This document shows positions 6,148 to 11,304 of a stretch of DNA of 11,304 nucleotides, piece after piece (the stretch's first letter is position 1; each line of letters opens with the position of its first letter). The stretch comes from Bacillota bacterium (GTDB taxonomy: Bacteria > Bacillota > Clostridia > Acetivibrionales > DSM-1351), in NCBI GenBank assembly GCA_023416275.1, contig JAEZIB010000117.1, positions 1-11,304 on the forward strand, written 5' to 3'. The translations under genes and the position numbers were made by a program. Under the pieces are notes generated by a model, which was not told the origin of the DNA, made no database searches, and saw nothing but the letters and a program-made list of their open reading frames with translations.

Positions 6148-8244
6148 TCACTCAATCAATTTTAAATGAACAGCAACCGCTTCAAACTCTTCCTCCATTT
6201 TTACACAAAGGTTTCCGTTCGTTAGTAAAACATCATTTTCTGATGCACAGTAGATATTGCAAATTTCATAGTTGCTACCAACAGGAATTTCCACCATATC
6301 AGTAAAATCTCCGTGGAAGGTATAAATCAAAGCAAGCACTTCTTTTTCATCATCAAGCTTTCTTATAATACCCATCCATCCCTTAGGATTTCTGTAGCTT
6401 TTAAGCTTTGAACCGTAGAAGTAAGTTGTGCCCTTTAATATAATATTTGAAATGGAACGATAGAAACTGATCCCCACTTCAATTACACACCATTGCTCTA
6501 CATCCAGATCATATACATCACCGGATAAGCACATTACCCCAAGGAAGGTATTAATAATAGAATATACAATTCTTTTTCTACTGTCTTTTTTCCGGAGCAC
6601 AGCCCATATCTGTGATTGGCATGGATTAATTACTCTATGGAGATTGGCGGCTACAACTGGTATTTCATCACACTCATGTGCATCCGAGAAGGATGCCATC
6701 TCGCATAATGACATCATCGAGGGTTCAAGCCTATGTCCTCCCGAAGAACAGTTTTCTATGATAATGTCAGGAATTTCCTCCCTTATTCTCCTGAAGAATT
6801 CCTGTGATGCAAGAATCCTTTGTCTTAGCCCTTCTCCCAAAGACTCATATCCATCACAACCTATGCCGATTGTTTCATTATAGTCAACCTTCAAATACTT
6901 GAAGCCATATTGCTTAAGCATTGATATAACTTTTTCACTCAGGTAATCAATAACCCAAGGATCCTTCATATCCCAAAATCTCCTGAGTCCTGAAGTTATT
7001 ACATTTCCATTTCTAGTCAGAAGGTATTTGTCATTATTATATGCTTTTGACAGAAAACCACAGTTCTCAAACTCAAACCAAATTCCGGGAATCATTCCTG
7101 CCTCCCGAATTATCCTCACAGTCTCCTGAAGACCTTGAGGAAAAACTTCCGGACTTACTATCCAATCGCCGTGTGTACCATCCCAGCCATTTTCTTTGTC
7201 TGCAAACCAACCTGAGTCTATAACAAAATAATCCACCCCTTTTTCTTTGATAATATCAACAATCTTTTTGATATTATCATGGGATGGATTTCCCCAAGTA
7301 GTACAGAATTCATTGAATAACACCGGTAGCCTATCAAATTTGTTTATCTTGTTAAAGTTATTTTTTTGTATTGTAAGTAACCTTTGTGATACATCGTCTA
7401 CATTTCCAGTACCCACAGTTATATATGCGGTCGGTGTCTCAAATTCAGTATCAGGCTCCATTTCCTTCATCCAATGTCCAAAATCAAAGTCTGCAAGTCC
7501 ACCTGATATACATAGGGCATCATCCTTTCTATACAGCTCCACCTGCCATGATGAAGCACAGGCTAATTGCGCCGCCCATACCACACCTGTAACGGTATCT
7601 TCCACTGCTAAAAATGGGAAGAATTTTCTCACGGGCATTGACCCAATCTGACCAAACTTTTCTGTTCTTACACCGTGGCCTGACCAGGATGGTTCAAGCT
7701 GCAAGTCCTCAACTGCTTCCGTTATAAGCCTGCCTTCATTACTCCAACAGCTCCGGATTCTATGAATATTCATACTTTCCGATGCTTCTCCTTCTATAAA
7801 AGGAGTCAGTCCACCAATAGAAAAGCTGGAAAGCATCTCCAAATAAATAGTTCTATCTGATTTATTGGTAAATACCGTTTTCACCTCAAATGCGTTAAGC
7901 CCATTGTGATAGGTGAGTATATGTCTCACAACATGACCCTGTTTACTTTTGAGTATTGTTGTTATGACCTGTGAATTTTCGATGTTTTCAACTTCTTGAG
8001 ACTGGTATTGAAACAAGAATACCTGTTGCCCATTTCTCATGGTGTGTCCATTTGCAAACCCCCCTGAAAAGTCATCTCCTCTGGTAAAAACCTGGACAAG
8101 TGGATCAATATTATACTTTTTGGAAGAAGTTGCTTTTTCTTTCAGGCAGGCAGGTATAATCTCAAAGCCTACATTACCATCTTCATTCACTAAGTATCTT
8201 ACTATCATATCTGATAAAATGTATTCTGATAAAATTTTTTGCAT
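6148..8244 (-). CDS. GH36 alpha-galactosidase-like enzyme, cytoplasmic
   Basis: Glycoside hydrolase family 36 (melibiase) protein, 698 residues, close to the family's usual 700-740. An N-terminal beta-supersandwich domain spans about 1-290. The TIM barrel follows from about 300, with VLFNEFCTTWGNP (308-320) and VIDSGWF (341-347), and a C-terminal beta domain begins near 600. The expected nucleophile is Asp454 in LKVDYNE and the expected acid/base is Asp521 in FSDAHE. ENCSSGGHR (497-505) is the conserved substrate-pocket block. The acid/base context differs from the classical SDxTDA of AgaA-type enzymes, so the substrate may not be melibiose or raffinose. There is no signal peptide. An in-frame TAA sits two codons upstream of the ATG, which fixes the start; the nearest Shine-Dalgarno (AAAGGA) is unusually far, about 13 nt. 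It follows the importer permeases after a regulatory-looking spacer and precedes GH31. Confidence 0.9.
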   Translation of the reverse strand: MQKILSEYILSDMIVRYLVNEDGNVGFEIIPACLKEKATSSKKYNIDPLVQVFTRGDDFSGGFANGHTMRNGQQVFLFQYQSQEVENIENSQVITTILKSKQGHVVRHILTYHNGLNAFEVKTVFTNKSDRTIYLEMLSSFSIGGLTPFIEGEASESMNIHRIRSCWSNEGRLITEAVEDLQLEPSWSGHGVRTEKFGQIGSMPVRKFFPFLAVEDTVTGVVWAAQLACASSWQVELYRKDDALCISGGLADFDFGHWMKEMEPDTEFETPTAYITVGTGNVDDVSQRLLTIQKNNFNKINKFDRLPVLFNEFCTTWGNPSHDNIKKIVDIIKEKGVDYFVIDSGWFADKENGWDGTHGDWIVSPEVFPQGLQETVRIIREAGMIPGIWFEFENCGFLSKAYNNDKYLLTRNGNVITSGLRRFWDMKDPWVIDYLSEKVISMLKQYGFKYLKVDYNETIGIGCDGYESLGEGLRQRILASQEFFRRIREEIPDIIIENCSSGGHRLEPSMMSLCEMASFSDAHECDEIPVVAANLHRVINPCQSQIWAVLRKKDSRKRIVYSIINTFLGVMCLSGDVYDLDVEQWCVIEVGISFYRSISNIILKGTTYFYGSKLKSYRNPKGWMGIIRKLDDEKEVLALIYTFHGDFTDMVEIPVGSNYEICNIYCASENDVLLTNGNLCVKMEEEFEAVAVHLKLIE

Positions 8245-8288
8245 AAATTAGATCCATTCCTTTCGCTTAGCTCAAGGCACAAAACGTA

Positions 8289-8303
8289 ATGAAAGCGCTG
8301 CTT
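8289..8303 (+). promoter_or_regulatory. Catabolite-responsive element (cre)-like site
   Basis: ATGAAAGCGCTGCTT matches the CcpA consensus WTGNAANCGNWNNCW at 9 of 10 informative positions, the penultimate C being T. It lies 45 bp upstream of the GH36 start and downstream of the promoter-like sequence, where bound CcpA would act as a roadblock when preferred sugars are present. A LacI-family regulator of this operon could use a similar site. Confidence 0.5.
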
Positions 8304-8341
8304 GCCCAGAGTTAGCTTTTTTTGTAATAATATATTGGTTT

Positions 8342-8355
8342 TACTGTTTCCAGTA
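8342..8355. promoter_or_regulatory. Palindromic operator candidate
   Basis: TACTG and CAGTA form a perfect 5-bp inverted repeat with a 4-nt spacer. A further CAGTA half-site lies at 8367-8371. The palindrome falls where the -35 region of the GH36 promoter would be. No regulator gene is in the window to match it with. Confidence 0.3.
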
Positions 8356-8445
8356 CTAATAAATTTCAGTAGCTATAGGCTGTAGCTTTATTGTATACAG
8401 GTGCCATGACAGCAACCTATTACGTTTAATTATGCTTGTTAGATA

Positions 8446-9273
8446 TTATTTCAAAATTGCTCCCGCTGTAAGAGCATTTTCTATTTGCTCATTTCCAAAC
8501 AAATATACTAAAACTGTAGGTATACTTGTTATAACCATAGCAGCACCAATCTGTCCCCAATGAGATACACCTATACTTACAAAGAAATTAAGCAAGCCTA
8601 CTGGTAATGGCCTGATGCTATCATCAGCAGCTAAAATAAATGCTAAAAAGAACTCATTATACGTGTTCATAGATATAAGCGCAAATTGAGTTGCAATTGC
8701 AGGCTTAATTGTTGGAAGTATTACTTTAAAAAATGTTTGGTAGATGTTGCAGCCATCAATGCACGCTGCTTCTTCAAGCTCCTTGGGTAACGTTCTGAAA
8801 AATGCATAAAGCATTAATATACATGAGGATAACGCAAAAGCTGAATATGGAAGTATTAATCCCAAATGAGTATCCTTCAGTCCCATATTTTTAACCATAA
8901 TAAGAAGGGGTATAATTACAACCTGAACCGGTATAATCAGTCCCAGTGAAACATATGTCAAAGCAGTATTTTTAAATCTCCAGTTCATTCTGCTTACACA
9001 ATATGCAAACATACTACCTAAAAGGATTGTAATAATAATTGTACCAATAGAATATATCACACTGTTTGATAAGTATCTGAGGAAATTAAACTTTTCCAAT
9101 GCATCACCATAGTTGTTAAAAACCCATTCCTTCGGAAGACCGAAGGGATTGTCATATACCTCGCTTTTTGATTTGAAGGATAGATTCACCATCCAATATA
9201 GTGGAAAAAGGAAGGTTAGTCCTATAATAATTAGTGTTATCTTGATTATACTGTTAATAACTTTTTGTTTCAT
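8446..9273 (-). CDS. Sugar ABC transporter permease, MalG/UgpE type
   Basis: Second inner permease of a carbohydrate uptake ABC transporter (CUT1 family), 275 residues. Six hydrophobic segments lie at about 10-30, 70-92, 105-126, 138-158, 191-213 and 238-259. The EAA loop that docks the ATPase is intact, with EEAACIDGCNIYQTFFKVILP (core E168-A-A, D173-G174, P187). The start is supported by GGGGGTGATG about 8-10 nt upstream, in the 18-bp gap after the partner permease, so the two are cotranscribed and coupled. It should form a heterodimer with that permease in the cytoplasmic membrane, receiving oligosaccharide from the binding protein encoded upstream. No ATPase gene follows, so an MsmK/UgpC-like subunit from another locus is presumed. 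The exact sugar cannot be read from the permease. Confidence 0.95.
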   Translation of the reverse strand: MKQKVINSIIKITLIIIGLTFLFPLYWMVNLSFKSKSEVYDNPFGLPKEWVFNNYGDALEKFNFLRYLSNSVIYSIGTIIITILLGSMFAYCVSRMNWRFKNTALTYVSLGLIIPVQVVIIPLLIMVKNMGLKDTHLGLILPYSAFALSSCILMLYAFFRTLPKELEEAACIDGCNIYQTFFKVILPTIKPAIATQFALISMNTYNEFFLAFILAADDSIRPLPVGLLNFFVSIGVSHWGQIGAAMVITSIPTVLVYLFGNEQIENALTAGAILK

Positions 9274-9291
9274 TTTAATTCATCACCCCCA

Positions 9292-10176
9292 TTAAAATTC
9301 TATTTTTTCCCTTGCAATAAATTTGTTAATTATTAATGTGAATAAAAGACATTCGATTATAAATATAATAGCAATTGCACATCCCTGTCCGTAATCAGAT
9401 GCTGAAAAGGCCCTATAGTACAATTCGTAAATAACTGTCCTTGAGGCATCACCAGGTCCTCCTGCTGTCATTATTCTGACATGTGCAAACTGGGACATAC
9501 ATCCAAGTACCGATAATACCAATAAGTATTTAGTAACATCCTGTAAAAGAGGTATTGTTATTTTTATACTTGTTTTCAGAAAGGATGCTCCGTCTATTGT
9601 AGCTGCTTCATAGTAAGTTTTTGGTATAGATTTAATTCCTGTATAAAAAAGCAATGCATTTAGGCCTATGTACTGCCACAGGAAGGCTACAGCAATTGCA
9701 ATTACAACTGTTCTTTTATCGGATAGCCATTCTAATGCAATATTGTTTAATCCTATTGACCTTAATAAACTATTAATCACTCCCCATTGTGGCTCATATA
9801 TAGCTATCCACATCTGACCTATTACAGTAACTGAAAGTACTGCGGGGAATACACTGCTTAGTTTGAAAAACCTTTTTATACCTTCTACTTGCCTATCCAT
9901 TAATAAAGCAAGGAGTAATGAAATAGGAAGTCCTACGCATGTTGAAATTGCTACTATTAATAATGTATTAGCATTTGATTTCCAGAAGGTCGCTGACGTA
10001 AGAACACTTCGATAATTGTCAAATCCTACATATCCCATGTTTTTGAAACCATCATTATTTTGAAAACTAATAATTAATTCCGGGATAATTGGATACACAA
10101 CAAAAGCTGTAAATAGAATCAATGTTGGAAAAGCAAATACAAAAATTGCAAGTTTACTATTATAGTTTTTATTCAT
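9292..10176 (-). CDS. Sugar ABC transporter permease, MalF/UgpA type
   Basis: First permease of the CUT1-type carbohydrate importer, 294 residues. Hydrophobic segments lie at about 8-30, 70-94, 106-126, 155-178, 213-235 and 262-284. YPIIPELIISF near the first helix, VGFDNYRSVL, and the EAA loop EAATIDGASFLKTSIKITIP (190-209) are typical of the UgpA/LacF/MsmF branch, as is MTAGGPGDASRTVIYELY (236-253). The short N-terminus without an extra domain separates it from enterobacterial MalF. AGGTG lies 5 nt upstream of the ATG. It follows the binding-protein gene after a 106-bp spacer containing a strong stem-loop, and precedes the partner permease by 18 bp. The pair probably forms the translocation channel for the oligosaccharide processed by the GH36 and GH31 enzymes. 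Confidence 0.95.
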   Translation of the reverse strand: MNKNYNSKLAIFVFAFPTLILFTAFVVYPIIPELIISFQNNDGFKNMGYVGFDNYRSVLTSATFWKSNANTLLIVAISTCVGLPISLLLALLMDRQVEGIKRFFKLSSVFPAVLSVTVIGQMWIAIYEPQWGVINSLLRSIGLNNIALEWLSDKRTVVIAIAVAFLWQYIGLNALLFYTGIKSIPKTYYEAATIDGASFLKTSIKITIPLLQDVTKYLLVLSVLGCMSQFAHVRIMTAGGPGDASRTVIYELYYRAFSASDYGQGCAIAIIFIIECLLFTLIINKFIAREKIEF

Positions 10177-10196
10177 ATCATCACCTATTTAATAAA

Positions 10197-10230
10197 ATCC
10201 CTATATGAAATTGAATTTCCATATAGGGAT
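10197..10230 (-). promoter_or_regulatory. Intercistronic stem-loop between binding-protein and permease genes
   Basis: ATCCCTATATG (10197-10207) and CATATAGGGAT (10220-10230) form a perfect 11-bp stem, extended by AAA/TTT across one bulged base to a 5-nt loop. On the transcribed minus strand only a weak U-run (TTTTATT) follows. It therefore more likely protects the upstream binding-protein mRNA or causes partial termination than fully stops transcription. This is a familiar way to obtain more binding protein than permease. Confidence 0.7.
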
Positions 10231-10282
10231 ATGTATTGTATTACCTTCATTTTTAATTCAGTGTTAAACTAATTTGCATTTA

Positions 10283-11304
10283 TTATTTGTCAAAGTTTTT
10301 AGCCCATATAGGATTAATAGCCTTAATAAATTCATCTGGTGAATAATCTCCTGTAAGAAGATTACTGTCAAGAGTAGTTATTTCTGCAGACATCTTTGTA
10401 TTGTATATAGCAGACCATAAGGAAGGAATTTTTAATGCAGCGCTATTAAACTGATCTATGTTCTTCTTTGCCAATTCAGACATGCCTTCAATTTTAACAC
10501 CTGTATCAAGAGCTGTCATAGACTTGTTTTCAGTGTTGTAGAACAGAGCGTCTTGAGTTGCACAGAACATTGCAAACTGAGCAGCTACTTCAGGGTTCTC
10601 CGTCTTGGAGGATACTAAATATCCGCTTAATGGTGCACCCCAGTACTGAATTGCTGCATTTGCATCAACACCTTCTTTTGCTGATGGCCAAACTATAAAG
10701 TCAGTATCAGGACTAGCTTTTTCAAGATTCGGAAGCTCCCATGTAAACATTGCAAGCATAGCCGCTTTGTTTGAAGTATACATTTCAACAGCTGGACCAT
10801 AATCTATATTTGTAATGCCCGGTGCGAATGCTCCAACTTTTACAAGCTGCTGAATTCTTCCCAATGCATTTTTAACAACAGGGTTGTTGAAATCGGTTTT
10901 ATTATTAGCAAGATCAACTGCAACCTGTGGATCTTCAGCCATTATCATAGTCTGAAGCATGTGAAGATTAGGAGTCCATCCACCCTTACCAACTATAGAA
11001 ATTGGTGTAATTCCTTTTGCCTTCAATGCTTCACAAACCTTTACTAATTCGTCAAAAGTCTTTGGTACCTGTATGTTATTCTTTGTAAAGATATCCTTGT
11101 GGTACCACAATCTTGGAGTAAAGTATTGGTCTGCACCAGGTTGTACACAGAATATTTTACCATCTGCGTCAGGTGCTATTACTTCTTTCATAGCAAATTT
11201 CTTATCGAAGCCTGTTTTTGTAACATACGGAGCTAAATCCAATGCATTTCCTGCTGAGATAACTACAGACGAAAGATTCTGCTCTGAGAACCATACATCT
11301 GGCA
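10283..11304 (-). CDS. Extracellular sugar-binding protein of ABC importer (5' end missing)
   Basis: Family 1 solute-binding protein that captures an oligosaccharide outside the membrane and delivers it to the two permeases encoded next. The frame stays open from the stop at 10283-10285 to the window edge, so at least 339 residues are present and the signal peptide and lipobox lie outside. The first visible residues read PDVWFSEQNLSS, then the hinge-proximal AGNALDLAPYV, matching the usual 'PDV...aGxxxDLtpY' block of CUT1 binding proteins. Further family features are LWYHKDIFTKNNIQVPKTFDEL, followed by ALKAKGITPISIVGKGGW, and later the MFTWELPNL segment. A TTG at 11242 could be read as a start but lies inside this conserved block and has no ribosome binding site. 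It is the most upstream visible gene of the operon. The ligand is unknown, with an alpha-galactosyl or alpha-xylosyl bearing oligosaccharide inferred from the neighbours. Confidence 0.93.
   Translation of the reverse strand, partial: PDVWFSEQNLSSVVISAGNALDLAPYVTKTGFDKKFAMKEVIAPDADGKIFCVQPGADQYFTPRLWYHKDIFTKNNIQVPKTFDELVKVCEALKAKGITPISIVGKGGWTPNLHMLQTMIMAEDPQVAVDLANNKTDFNNPVVKNALGRIQQLVKVGAFAPGITNIDYGPAVEMYTSNKAAMLAMFTWELPNLEKASPDTDFIVWPSAKEGVDANAAIQYWGAPLSGYLVSSKTENPEVAAQFAMFCATQDALFYNTENKSMTALDTGVKIEGMSELAKKNIDQFNSAALKIPSLWSAIYNTKMSAEITTLDSNLLTGDYSPDEFIKAINPIWAKNFDK

Larger units (their letters stand above)
8245..8445 (-). promoter_or_regulatory. Regulatory spacer upstream of the GH36 gene
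   Basis: This 201-bp gap separates the importer genes from the glycosidase genes on the same strand. It holds a weak hairpin just past the permease (8399-8404 with 8412-8418), paired repeats CAGTAGCT (8367-8374) and CTGTAGCT (8380-8387) with a 13-bp period, the palindrome TACTG-tttc-CAGTA (8342-8355), and a cre-like site. An AT-rich -10-like TATATTATT on the minus strand lies just downstream of the palindrome, near 8325-8336, with a poor -35. A separately regulated internal promoter for GH36-GH31 is likely but not proven. Confidence 0.45.

Noticed and set aside
7247..7651. A 134-residue plus-strand reading frame.
   Set aside because: It is antisense to the GH36 gene, which is intact with catalytic motifs; the translation shows no domain and there is no ribosome binding site.
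11240..11242. TTG as a possible start of the sugar-binding protein.
   Set aside because: The frame continues upstream to the window edge with family-typical residues (PDVWFSEQN), and no Shine-Dalgarno sequence precedes the TTG.
1..11304. Search for tRNA, rRNA, transposase, integrase, toxin-antitoxin or defence genes.
   Set aside because: No coding frame or RNA shape of these kinds was seen; the window is mainly an ordinary metabolic and transport region.

Overview
The window looks like chromosomal DNA of a low-GC, Gram-positive, spore-forming anaerobe of the Clostridia. The evidence is AT-rich coding sequence, strong AGGAGG-type ribosome binding sites, a YetF/DUF421 membrane protein, and a plant-sugar ABC importer coupled to intracellular glycosidases. 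The style recalls cellulolytic Ruminiclostridium or Clostridium species, but that is an inference from gene content. There is no marker gene in the window.

Layout. (1) Positions 1-337 hold no gene. They contain a cluster of perfect hairpins ending in a terminator-like stem (1-155), and a nested imperfect hairpin at 248-333. (2) Positions 338-2632, minus strand: a two-gene ABC-2 type exporter (ATPase then permease, overlapping by 7 bp), followed by an unrecognised 121-residue protein. The ATPase gene has its own extended -10 promoter. (3) Positions 2885-3607, plus strand: a YetF/DUF421 membrane protein with a promoter-like sequence that resembles the sporulation sigma-E class. (4) Positions 3681-3721: a perfect 13-bp inverted repeat serving as terminator between the two convergent units. 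(5) Positions 3724-11304, minus strand: a sugar utilisation operon. In transcription order it holds a solute-binding protein (5' end outside the window), two MalF/MalG-type permeases, a GH36 alpha-galactosidase-like enzyme and a GH31 alpha-xylosidase-like enzyme.

How the operon works together. The lipoprotein-type binding protein and two permeases would import an oligosaccharide intact. Neither glycosidase shows a signal peptide, so both should act in the cytoplasm, removing alpha-linked galactosyl-type (GH36) and xylosyl- or glucosyl-type (GH31) residues. No ATPase subunit for this importer is visible, so a shared MsmK/UgpC-type ATPase encoded elsewhere is expected. Two internal spacers look regulatory. 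One is a long stem between the binding-protein and permease genes (10197-10230). The other is a 201-bp gap before the GH36 gene with a catabolite-responsive-element match, a palindrome and short direct repeats.

I found no defence system, CRISPR array, tRNA, rRNA or intact mobile element. The most unexplained parts are the structured left edge, the 121-residue protein, and the natural substrate of the GH36/GH31 pair.
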